Positions 48,381 through 58,502 of a stretch of 64,000 nucleotides of DNA are shown here, in pieces. The stretch covers positions 124,001-188,000 of the forward strand of contig JAECYW010000012.1 of assembly GCA_023014335.1 (NCBI GenBank), in the 5' to 3' direction. This DNA is from Galerina marginata. Its lineage: Eukaryota > Basidiomycota > Agaricomycetes > Agaricales > Galerinaceae. A model generated the notes under the pieces. That model had not been told where the DNA came from and searched no databases. It was given only the letters and a program-made list of their open reading frames with translations. Both the position numbers and the translations under genes were made by a program. Every line of letters begins with the position of its first letter. The first letter of the stretch is position 1.

Positions 48381-49189
48381 AGATTCTTGAACGCCACCCT
48401 GCTTGACATAAAGCCCAGGCCTCATACGCTTTCCATCGGACTTGGACTGTCCCTCAACGCCACAGATGACTCGGTAATTCCGCGACTAACATTCGATTCA
48501 CCATAATATATTAAAAAATGGCACTTATCTCACAGGCTCCTCACGACGTGGTGATATTCCTGTTCGGAACCCACATCATATGTTCCAAAGCCTCACAAGT
48601 ATCGTAAGGTATGTGGGACACATCCAACCCACCTATCATTCCGTGAGGGCCATTCATAACAATAAAACTATCAATGACTTACCACTTGTATACCTCGTTG
48701 CATAGATTGCATAAGTAGTAATTGTAACTTCAACTTAGTTCAAGCTCAATCGCTCTCTTCAGAGGATATTGAATCAGTGAACAGACAGACTGATGGACGC
48801 AATTTACTAATTTCCTAGTTCAATTAATTTAGGTAAGGAATGAACGTGTGAGATGCCTCCCGGGAGTCAGCCCCGGATCGTTACCAGTGTCATTAAAAGG
48901 AGATAATCTCCGGAGAAGTCACATTGGCATGAACGTTCTTTGGAGCTAGAAAATCCATGTCACTTGGAGAACGGGTGGGCTAATCTGTCTACTCATTTAC
49001 GCCGGCCAACACGGAGATCGACGTGGGTGGCTAGATCCACAACAATTGCCTGGTTTTGTGGTCTTCCAATAAGTTGTCCCTGACAATAAGGCGGCGGAAT
49101 AATGAAAAAGGATGTTCCTCCCTCGAATCGAACACATTTATACAGAATTCTTCCGCGAGAAGTTTACATTCTGAGCTATTTCTTACAGA
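48381..49189. other. Intergenic, nothing recognised
   Basis: Mixed-composition DNA with no supported gene or repeat. Confidence 0.45.
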
Positions 49190-49252
49190 CGTGTCCAAAT
49201 GTCCGTGAATCAGATGACTGCGCCACTCTAGCCATTGCCGCATTTGGACACG
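49190..49252. repeat. Perfect 12-bp inverted repeat
   Basis: CGTGTCCAAATG (49190-49201) and CATTTGGACACG (49241-49252) are exact reverse complements, separated by 39 bases. The pair lies 50 bases left of a MITE, so it may be a relic end of an older insertion. Confidence 0.8.
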
Positions 49253-49303
49253 ATATGCCAAGTTTGGTATGTCGCTTTCAAAACTTCTTTCGCTCGTTTC
49301 TTA

Positions 49304-49686
49304 CAGTCATCCACCGGCTAATGTTACACTGAAAGTTAAAAATCAAAATGAAAAATTTTCATCGCACTTTTTCCCAATAAAAACCATATGATAATTCTTT
49401 ATAATTCTGTTAGTTCCTTCAGTGAAAATTTTAGATGATCTTATTCAGTTCTCGCAAAGTTATTCCCAAAACACTGGTGTAACACTGAGTAGTGAGCCAA
49501 TTTGCGGCACTTTGGGTTCGCCATTCCTCAGTCAATTTTTATTCGTTCCCTCTAAAATTTTACAAGGTAATAGAAAACGTATACAGCTCACAGGAAAATT
49601 TTATTTCATCAAAAAAGACCCATTTTTGGCTGAGTTATGAAGGTGTAACACTCAGTGGTGGCGTAACATTAGCCGGTGGATGACTG
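49304..49686. mobile_element. Pogo/Fot1-type MITE
   Basis: The ends begin CAGTCATCCACCGGCTAATG and end with its exact complement; the terminal repeats match over 24 bases inward and the flanking TA (49302-49303 and 49687-49688) is the target duplication. CAGT termini with TA target sites are the signature of pogo/Fot1 elements. The 383-bp element has no transposase. GTAACACTGAGT- and GTAACACTCAGTGG-type subterminal motifs recur at about 49480 and 49645. The near-perfect ends suggest a fairly recent insertion. Confidence 0.9.
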
Positions 49687-49690
49687 TAAG

Positions 49691-50766
49691 GGTTTCATGG
49701 CATAATCCATAGTTAGGGTAGAGATATGTATTCGACATAATATAATAAGCAACTGTCTTCGTCGAAAAAGCACCTTGCTGTTTTTACTCGTGTATTTTGT
49801 TCTACGTCCTATTTGATATCTAGATCCCGCAACTTACCAAGACCCAGGTCCCAACTCTGTCGTCACAATAGTTAATGTGATTCCAGATGGATTCAGAAAA
49901 TGCGTCTCTGGACCTTGGGTTCCCTGCTGACCCTGTTCTCTCTGTCTAGTTTTCAGTTACTGAACCGAGCGCTTATACACTGTAAAATACACATCCTCGG
50001 CGCCTATTAGTCATTTGTACCACAACAAGTGATTCGATGAGCTCGTAATTCCAAACTCTGAGTATTTTCATCACGAATTTTACTGTTATAGTGCCGAGAC
50101 GCACAAATTGACGCCTGTCACCCCCGTCAGAATGAATTAGAACGAGTGTCGTCCCCGCACATATGTGAAGCAAAGGGCTTTGCTGGGGTGTGGTTGATTT
50201 GTGAAAGAAGGAAACATATTAGCCCAAGGAACACTATCATTTGTAAGTGCCGGACTATAGAGGAGTGGCGCAGTCTCTGGGACACATTGGACGAAATTGG
50301 GATCGGAGACAACGTACTCGAGTGTTTAATGTTCACTCATGCAAGGAGAAAAAGGCAAAAATAGGAGCATTAAGTAGAGCTCTGTCGATAAAAATAATTT
50401 TTTAATCGTTGTGGAGTATAAAAACACAAGACTGGCCAAGGTTTTGAACGAACCGCTTGGCGATAGAGTCCGATTTCTTTTAGAAGCTTGAAAGCGAAAG
50501 GCATTCCTTTATGCGTCAATGAACCTCCACATTTGCATAACCTCCTGCTCGGCCAATGGGTCTAATGCGAACTAGATGACCGTCATTAACACGATTAATG
50601 AAACCACAGTACAATAAGTCCTCGGAACACTCACAAATGACCTAGTCCTATCAAGGACCATGTGGGCGCTCATAGCCTTTCGAGGATCGCTGGAACTAGC
50701 ATCACAAATGCTAAGGAAAACCACATATGGGTAAGATATTATAACTCATAGTTTTCGGAATGTCAC
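49691..50766. other. Intergenic, nothing recognised
   Basis: About 1.1 kb on the 3' side of the lectin-like gene. Small frames have no domain support. Confidence 0.45.
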
Positions 50767-52469
50767 CTACTGGTATGCGATTCCCTCATCCTTGTGCTGC
50801 AGAGGTAGGAGCACCCATTCTGTGGCCTGCTTTTTCAGAGCCGTCGTTTCGATGCGCTCTTCAGCTGCGGTGAGATAAGCTGTGGCAGAAGAAGCGTCTG
50901 TATAAGATAATATGAAGTTTGGGGTGTCGTTGTCCGCGTATGTTACTGTAAACTATAACAAAGATAGTAATTAGAGCAATCCTTTTCTGTTTGCCAGGGC
51001 GGAGACTCGGAGGCGACTGCATTACCTTGGTACCATTGGCCTGAGTTGACGCGACGGCCATGTCGTCTGTGTTCAGAACCTTTACAAAAGTGTTGTCTTG
51101 ACAAATCCCGAGGATATAATTTCCCGGAGCAAGGAGTCGCTTTCCATGGAAAACTGCCGCACCAATCTGGTTGAAGGTTTCGAAGAACCAGATCTGACTC
51201 GGGATGTTCTAGTGTTTCGAAAGCAGGCATGATCAGGCGCTGTCTTCTGAGACAATTAAAATACTAACATCGCTGGTTTTCAAATTGACCTTAGACAACT
51301 GTAAGAACACAAATTATTTCGGAATATCGAGCCTTGGGACGCACGACTTCTAAATTTTCGGCCTGGTAGCTCGAGAATCCGATCGATAGTTCGGTATTCG
51401 GTGGACCGATGCTATTAATTTATTCAGTAACGCTTTCGACGTTAAGGATTTAAACTCGAGCTTACAAAAACATGACGCCAGGATTAAAAGTCTGTACATT
51501 CCATTGAAAAGCCGTGTCGCCAGTGCCAAGAGATTGACCGATCAGCGTAGCTCCTTCCACAAGGTTGGTAGGAGAACCAGCTAAATAGAGCCCATTTCCG
51601 GAGCTAGAGATCGTATAATAACCGTTTGGTTGAGGAGTAACCGCCCACTACCAAAAGAAATTAAGTCATTGGGCAGAAACTGAAAATGTTTTCAATGACC
51701 TTCTGGTTGTCGTTCTTGGGTACTTGTTTGCTAACATAAGGGAGGCTTTTTCCTGCAATTGCTTTATCGGGCATAGTAAGCAAATAGCCACCATTGAAAG
51801 TACGAATTCTGTAGAACCCCTTTGCCAGAGGATTCTTATTTATCATCGGACCGGGAGGGAGATCGCCAACAGCTTGCATCCCCCAATGCCTCCTGGTGAG
51901 TTCATTTTTAGAAAAACTGTAGGTCTGGGATATGAAATGAACGCAGGTCTCGGAATTGATGATAAACCACGGACTGCAGTTACAGCGAAGATACCGCCTT
52001 CATCGTGTATGTAACAAGCGTTATTGGATGTTGTCGCGTTTTGGACCCTAAGAAGCGGTGTTAGACGATAGAGGCCAGATATTCGTGAATAGATATTCAA
52101 ACTTGCATGATCATCAACTGGCCATTCGTTTCCGTCACTGTTACGGCATCCGGAGTGTCCCCCATGGTGACCTTGGCATATCCGTTGTAGTTGGTGTTGT
52201 AACTGTAGGCCTTGAAGTATTGTCCAGTTCCAACATTTTGGAGGTATACCTGTCCAGGCCCCGCGGCAGGGAATCGCCATTGCTTTTTATTTGGACATTA
52301 GAGATTTGTAACATCTAGGGAATATAATCCACATGCTCACTTGAAGCAAATTTACGGCAAGAAGATCAGAAGGGATTAAATAGGTCGCATCGGTTGAGCT
52401 GACTGTAAGGTACTGCTGAGTGAAGGGATTTCGAAGGTAATAACTGATCGATGGATTGGGAAGAGGCAT
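50767..52469 (-). CDS. Ricin-B-type beta-trefoil (R-type lectin-like) protein
   Basis: Multi-exon minus-strand gene from the ATG at 52469 (MPLPNPSISYYLRNPFTQQY) to the stop at 50767-50769. The translated exons are rich in short beta repeats with Q-x-W-like motifs (QWRF, FQWNV, SQIWFF, TEWVLL). Other trefoil strands are VYLQNVGTGQYFKAY, GFYRIRTFNGGYLL, GYYTISSSGNGLYLAG and ANGTK followed by FTVTYADND. The length, over 400 residues, implies two or more trefoil domains. No signal peptide is seen, as in many mushroom cytoplasmic lectins that bind foreign glycans. There is no catalytic A-chain. An intron of about 250 bp near 51210-51460 is longer than others here and may hide another exon. Sugar specificity is unknown. 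Confidence 0.7.
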
Positions 52470-53922
52470 CCTGAGGGATCGTTGGCGTTGATACGAAGAA
52501 CGGTCGCTGTAAAATCGCAGTATATAAACTGAGGAAATGAACCAAATTTAACTCAAATAACAGATCTTATCATCATCCCTTTTGGCCAAATTGCGTGCGT
52601 TGATGCTTCCCGTTGGATGACGCTGAGCATGGAAGTTGTTTCGTGAATCCGTTTGTCATGCCTGTATCTAGAATTAGGGAACTGAGAAACTTGAGTTTTA
52701 GAACCGATGTACCTTGACATGTACTCGTGAGGTGACCTGCTGGCCCACCTATATCCCCCTTAGTTCCAAATTTGTGCTTTCTCTGCCTCATAAAGTACTG
52801 ATTAGATTGCAATCTCGGCGTATTATGATCGCGGCGCATCATGGTTCGGGGTTTTGATATGCCGGTGACATTGTGAGTTATTCAAGTTCAACTCGTGTAT
52901 CTGTGGGGCCTGCAGCCTGGAGCTCAAGCCTATAATTAAGTAGAAGACTTTGGAAGGTAATGGAAAAATGCCTCGAAGACTATCACATTGGGAGATAAAT
53001 ACATCCTCGAGTATATCGGCACAATGAAATGGCGAAACAATCGTCGCGATTTAGCCGTCAAGTTCATCGGATGCATCGGTCGCCGACACGCTCAACCACG
53101 CAACGGCCATGATGAAAATAAGAATTCGTGAAGAGTCCGCGGCCCATCGCACTCCAATTTACAGCTGTCAGTCAGCGTAAACTGGTTGTGAATGAGAATC
53201 CCGGGGATGTGGCCTTGACCGTGATGAATCCAGATAAGATAGAAGGTATTCGCCTGAGCCAGAGACAGGGATACGATTTCTCGGGTTTGAAAGGACCAAG
53301 ACTACGTCTTCGGGGTTTTATTTGAGGCGACTTATGATCCTAATACTTATTCCGCAGTCATCAAGCGATGGATGGAATGACTGGGATAATGCCTTCAAAG
53401 TACTTAACTCGAGAACATCAACACGACTCCACGAAACTATTCTGATCTGGAATATGAACGGCTTCATGAAAAGAGGATTCCTGCCAAATAGAGGTAAAAT
53501 TTTGCATACCCCGTGGAGATGACAGCCTCCTGCAACCAACAGAGAGTAAAGAACAATAAGAGGACGGCGTTCAGAGGGAAATATCATTGCGATGGAGCTT
53601 GCGATAGAAATAGCCTGGTTCAAACTTGAGATAAAAGCGACGGCAGGCAACATCATTAGGGCGAAGGTAGCAGGACGATTGAACGACAAAGCGAGGGTGA
53701 AGGTGGGTCATGGCAGTCAACAATCTCGGGATCGCACTCGGGGACACCTCAGACAAAAAGTTCAATAGTCTGGACTCTGGAGAGAGGAGAACAGTTCAAC
53801 AGTGGTGGACAGACGGGCTTCGACAAGGCTTGGGAATGGATTAGATAATGTTGCACCTCACGTGCCGGTACGAGACCACCCCAGCAATTGTCCTCCTCTA
53901 GAGTCTGTCCTATGTCCCAACT
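52470..53922. other. Upstream of lectin-like gene; no gene accepted
   Basis: A TATATAAA-like box at about 52521-52528 is a candidate lectin promoter. Open frames at 52573-52842 and 53318-53689 show no domain. Confidence 0.4.
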
Positions 53923-55153
53923 ATGTCCACCTCCACTGCTTTGAAACCAGTGGATGGTCATACCAGTTATGAGTCTCTAATCCGTTCTGTATTGGCAGGT
54001 GGCTTTGCAGGTGGCGTAGTAAGTAAAATTCACGAGCTATTTCGCTCGCCGTTCTGCCAGTGAATTCGCTTATTGAATTTTACTCTAACCAGGCGAAGAC
54101 TGTTGTTGCTCCCTTAGATAATCAAAATCCTGTTTCAAACCCACAATGTGGAGTTTCAACGATTCTCAGGTATCCTATCATTCAGTTACTGTAGATGTGA
54201 ACTTTGAATCTAACCTCTGCAAGGTTCTTGGAGAGGTATTCCTGATGCGCTGCGGTTCATCTTACACACACAGGGCGTAAGAGGTCTCTATCAGGTAGGC
54301 AAAGCGTACTCTAGCTATAACTTATCCTCAATATTTATGGGCAGGGACACACTTTGACGCTTGCTCGAGCCATTCCACATGCCGCGATCGGGTACACGGT
54401 GTATGACAGAGCAGGTCATGTTAGAGGCCTTTTCATCTCCAAGTTCTGAATCCTTACTAAGTTTTTTTGGTTGTTGATGCCTACTCCCAAATCTCAAACG
54501 TCATTCAGGCGGTTCTTAGCTGGCGCTATCACAGGTAATTATTATTAGCGCTGACCCTCTATGCTGGACTGTACTCACGACAGGACAGGGGTGTCTGCCA
54601 TGCCGTTTACATATCCATTCGAGCTGATTCGTGTTCGCATAGCTATCGAAACGAGACACCACTCTCATCGTCCTAGTCCATGGAATGCTATACACACTAT
54701 ATAGACTGAAGGGCGGTCCCGTGGCAATCTTACCGCGTACCATTCCTCCACTTCTATCGAGGTTTTACCGTTTCGGTACTTGGTACTGTACCTTATCGAG
54801 GAGGGATTTTTTTGATATGGGAAACACTGAATGCCCACTCACGCGAACGCCTTAGTGCCGAGATATTGTATTCATATCAGACTCAGATACATCTGGCAGT
54901 CGGGGCAATCGCGGGAGCCGTCGCCCAAGTGGTAACTTATCCATTGGAAGTTGTTCGACGCACTCAACAAGCGAGCGGCACTAGTTCCCCTGAGAGGATG
55001 ATTGGTTTCCAAGAAACTATCTTGCGCATATGGACGCAAGCAGGATGGCGAGGATTTTTTTCAGGACTTGGAATAGGCTTGATCAAGCAGGTTCCGATGC
55101 ATAGCATCTCATTGGCAGCTTGGCAGGTAGGGAAACGGATTCTTGATGTTTAG
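53923..55153 (+). pseudogene. Broken mitochondrial carrier gene (LEU5/SLC25A42-like)
   Basis: Exon fragments of a three-repeat mitochondrial carrier are recognisable: LAGGFAGGV then AKTVVAPLD (first Pro-x-Asp signature), RGLYQ, GHTLTLARAIPHAAIGYTVYD, RRFLAGAIT, MPFTYPFELIRVR (second signature), HFYRGFTVSVLGTVPYRGG, and the third repeat GAIAGAVAQVVTYPLEVVRR to the stop at 55153. The frame is lost right after the first signature (about 54117-54127, two bases short), where the conserved basic residue is also missing. In repeat 2 there is an in-frame TAG (54702-54704) and a further frame change before HFYRGF. I could not rescue these with introns. LEU5-type carriers move CoA into mitochondria. 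Confidence 0.72.
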
Positions 55154-55467
55154 CAAATCAATGAAGACTTAAAAAAGGGGATCCCTTCTATTTGTCTATT
55201 TGATTAGCGTAGTAGACGCATGCCCCGTAACAGGGAAGTCCTTTCACAACTGAGGGGTGAGTTCAGCCGACACGAAATCACATGACCTGTACCTTCAGAT
55301 TCGCGGCGGACGGTCAGCCTCATTTTCAATTCTTTCCCTTCGACTACCACAACGCCCAGTCTAAAGTGACCTTGTCCCCTATTTCCTAGTCCAGCCCTTC
55401 AGCTGTCTTATCTTCCCCTCTTTTTACCGCACAAACTACACATTCCTCTTATATTCCTTTCACTCTA
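55154..55467 (+). promoter_or_regulatory. Upstream region of the integrase-zinc-finger gene
   Basis: CT-rich from about 55320 to the ATG; promoter and leader by position. Confidence 0.4.
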
Positions 55468-57396
55468 ATGACACCCGCGCGACGGCCGTCTGGCAGCTCT
55501 CGACGAAACTCATCTGGTGGTTTCAAACCGTACACACGGGGTGTCAGTCCTATAATGGTCTCTTCTTTGTCCAACAGCCCTCGCCCAGATAAGTCTCCTG
55601 CCAGCCATACCGACACCACTGTTACAACTGCCGAGAACGTAGAAAGGCCTGGCTTCCCCACCTATGCTCAATACAAACAAGTCGAAAAAGCCTACCTCCA
55701 GGGTCTCACTCCTCGTAGGCAGGGCAAGGCGCTCATCTCTCAGGCAATGTTCGACCGCATCTGGGACGTACTCCATCAAGAGCTACCCGACTCGTCAAAC
55801 GAGACGGCTCAATTCCGCTTCTGGGCTCGGAAAATGTTTACTGTCAGCAAGACCCACCGTGTTACGCTCGGGGTCGTCGACCACGCGGATGATACGCCCC
55901 AGGAAGTCCTACTGCACGATAATTTGCTCGTCGCGATCCAGGAACAGCTATACGATCTCTTATGCTACTGTCATGGAAGTACTGGCCACGGGGGACGCGA
56001 TAAAACTTGCATGCTGATTCGAAAGCACTATACCTGGGTTCCGAAAGACCTCGTCTCAAATTTCATTAAGGCCTGCCCGACCTGCATCATGAAGAAGTGC
56101 GGTAACGCCGAGAGCGCAGCTGTCATTGCTCGCATGTCCGAGGCGAGATCTGGAGCTGAAGACACCTCGCTGCGTGATTTGGTCCAAAATCATATGTATA
56201 TCCCGGACGGCTCTGTTCCTTCTTCTCCTCTCGTGCTTGGTAGCCCCCATGCGACTTTGTCTGCTGCTTGTAACGGTATCCCCTGGCCGACGACTGGAGG
56301 TCCTGCAGACAGCCCCTTCCCTCCGTCCATGCTCGACGAAGATCCACTGGAGGCCGCTTATCGCCAGGCTATTCTCAGAGCTCGCGGGTTTAAGACCCTC
56401 GCTGGCTTCACCGGATCCAGCAATACAAAGGGCCTACACGGCCATCTTATGTCTCGCGAGGTATCGCTGTATAAGGGTCTTCCGAACGGGTGGCAATATC
56501 GCCATAATGACTACGCCTCTGCGCATGCAGATTTTATGCAGAACAAAGACTCGCCTATTGTCCAAAGCTCTGAGTTCGAACTAGACAACGCACGCCGCCC
56601 CCGCGTACCTAGCATCGCGCCTCTCTGGGGACCAGATAACTTCCCGCACCCCGGCCAGTTTGGAGACCTAGATGGAGCTGATATGGGCGGGACTGATGGC
56701 CTTTCTGTGCTGGACGCCACTTCCGACCTTGGTTCGGAACGACGAGAGCACAGGCACGGACATCTCAACACCTCTGGTATAATGATGCACGACCTCCTCA
56801 CGCCGCACAGACCGGAGAACAACGACCATCAAGACGGGTTTATGCACCAGCTCGACCCTATGCTCATGTCCTTCTCTGGGACCACCCCGACGCACGAAGC
56901 GCGATTCGAACCCCCCGCTTCACCGTCTCCCTCTCACGTCCATGGACACCAAGCGCCCACCTCCACCCTCGCCACGACGACGGCCTACCCCTCCTCATCG
57001 TCCATCAAGCGCGCCGCCGCGCCTCCCCGGCTCAGTCTCTTCCCCAGCGAGAAGACTTTCCAGGCGCTCCTCGCGTACCGCGACGGCCTCGGCGACGGGA
57101 ACACCTCGCCCAACAGCCCGCTCGGGAACAACGGGCGCCGTTGGCACCCTGGAAACCCGAGCCCCGCGAGCAGCTCCAGCTCGTCAAGCAGCTCGCGGTC
57201 GTCGTTTATACTGCCGATGGAGGCGGACAGCGCGCTGACGACGCCGTCGAGCTCGGCGATTACTACGCCTGTTGAGGAGTGTGCTGGGGGTGCAGGTGGG
57301 AGTGACCACGCGGCCGAGTTCGTCAAGGGGAAGGGCCCGGCAATGGGGGAGAAACGGGGATTGGAGGCTGAAGAGGGGATTTTGGATGTTTGTTAG
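55468..57396 (+). CDS. Host-like protein with integrase-type H2C2 zinc finger
   Basis: Single-exon, 642-residue protein. Residues 62-130 form a helical segment (PTYAQYKQVEKAYLQGL, FRFWARKMF). A retroelement integrase H2C2 zinc finger follows: His169 and His174, then Cys203 and Cys206 (H-x4-H-x28-C-x2-C), with the typical HGSTGHGGRDKT and KHYTWVPKDLV context. No DDE catalytic core, reverse transcriptase, protease or gag domain follows. Instead there are about 430 residues of Ser/Pro/His-rich, probably disordered sequence with polyserine near residue 570. The intact long frame and absence of LTRs point to a domesticated integrase-derived gene, perhaps a DNA-binding regulator. That role is inference. 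Confidence 0.75.
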   Translation: MTPARRPSGSSRRNSSGGFKPYTRGVSPIMVSSLSNSPRPDKSPASHTDTTVTTAENVERPGFPTYAQYKQVEKAYLQGLTPRRQGKALISQAMFDRIWDVLHQELPDSSNETAQFRFWARKMFTVSKTHRVTLGVVDHADDTPQEVLLHDNLLVAIQEQLYDLLCYCHGSTGHGGRDKTCMLIRKHYTWVPKDLVSNFIKACPTCIMKKCGNAESAAVIARMSEARSGAEDTSLRDLVQNHMYIPDGSVPSSPLVLGSPHATLSAACNGIPWPTTGGPADSPFPPSMLDEDPLEAAYRQAILRARGFKTLAGFTGSSNTKGLHGHLMSREVSLYKGLPNGWQYRHNDYASAHADFMQNKDSPIVQSSEFELDNARRPRVPSIAPLWGPDNFPHPGQFGDLDGADMGGTDGLSVLDATSDLGSERREHRHGHLNTSGIMMHDLLTPHRPENNDHQDGFMHQLDPMLMSFSGTTPTHEARFEPPASPSPSHVHGHQAPTSTLATTTAYPSSSSIKRAAAPPRLSLFPSEKTFQALLAYRDGLGDGNTSPNSPLGNNGRRWHPGNPSPASSSSSSSSSRSSFILPMEADSALTTPSSSAITTPVEECAGGAGGSDHAAEFVKGKGPAMGEKRGLEAEEGILDVC

Positions 57397-57654
57397 GTGT
57401 GACGTTCTGTGGACGCTGGACACTGGGCTACTTTTCCGTGCGGATATCATTTTCGACTGTTCCTCGTATCTGTGATTTCTTTCTTATCTTATGCCCTTGA
57501 GTGCTTCAGAAATGCTTTATGGAGAATTTATATACCGCTACATGTACCTTACTCTTAGTTCACATTATGGAAGAGAAGGAAGTTTGATCAAGTATACATA
57601 AGCAAGAGATATGTGGTACAGTTTTATTGTTATGCAGTGAGTCCAATGTCAACT
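57397..57654. other. Convergent intergenic spacer
   Basis: 3' flanks of the integrase-like gene and the KA1-only gene; nothing else seen. Confidence 0.5.
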
Positions 57655-58502
57655 CTATAATGACCAAGATACACGACCAGATAATTCGTACAACCCAATC
57701 GTACAAAGGGGAAATGGAAACAAGAAGATAAATAGGGTATTTCTTTTAGCGTTTATCAACCAAGTGAGGTCCAGCTCGCCAATTTTGTTCATTCCGATCC
57801 AGCGCTTCAACGTTTCAACGATTGAGGTCTGCTCGGCTGTAGAAATCGCCAATTCGACATCAGCCCTCTAATCTAAAAATAGACAAGACGATAAAATAAT
57901 AAGAATATCTATACTCACTCGCGAATCGTATCGTAAATATACTTGTAGCTTTTCAGATTGCCTTTCAGCCTTCGGATGTCCAAGCTGTAGGTACCACTCA
58001 ACCCTGAAAGCTTGGTGACTTCGAGGGAGAAGCGGACTTCGTCCGCGGGATCATCTGACGCCGTCCCGTACATGGTGCATTCGCATTGGGTGGCGCGCTC
58101 CGAGCCCGAGCCTCGAGGCTGGACCTGATGATGCAGGTACAAGAAGGACGTCAGTGTTCGATTAGGGGTTGAACTGACCTCACCGCCCACCATTCATGGC
58201 GAAAAAGACTCACCTCGGTGCTGTCCGCGGCGCCTCTTGCATTCGAGCTCTGAATCGAGCTCGAGTCGGTTGCTGGAGTAGCCTCGTCTTCGCTTTTCTT
58301 CGGCCTGATACAGCGGTAGCGGAAGGTACTTTCTTCCTGGATCTGGACGCCCATGTCGCGCAGGATGGCGGTCATTTGTTGCATCACCTTTGAAGGCGGT
58401 TGGGTCGTGATAGTCGTTTGGTCAATGGCGCCGCGGTGGAAGCCTAGAGCGAGATCTACGTTCGCCTCCGTCGCCTCTGCAGCGGGTCTAGTAGCGGCCA
58501 TC
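57655..58502 (-). CDS. Stand-alone KA1-domain protein
   Basis: Three exons on the minus strand from the ATG at 58502 (an in-frame ATG at 58597 is possible) to a stop at 57655-57657. There are introns at about 58094-58217 and 57863-57919. The N-terminal part (AIDQTTITTQPP, VMQQMTAILRDMGVQIQEES, YRCIRPKK) and the second exon (DEVRFSLEVTKLSGLSGTYSLD, then RRLKGNLKSYKYIYDTIRE) together form a KA1 domain. It closely matches the KA1 domain of the Kin-type kinase at 61045. No kinase domain precedes it. A novel C-terminal tail of about 65 residues follows. KA1 domains bind acidic phospholipids and can inhibit kinases. Confidence 0.72.

Noticed and set aside
49105..49245. Possible tRNA-derived SINE (TGGCTAGAGTGG and TTCGATTCGAG on the minus strand)
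   Set aside because: The spacing of about 100 bases and missing stems make a tRNA unlikely; the region is better described by its 12-bp inverted repeat.
54812..55153. 113-codon mitochondrial-carrier-like frame as an independent short gene
   Set aside because: It is only the third repeat of a carrier whose first two repeats lie upstream in broken frames.
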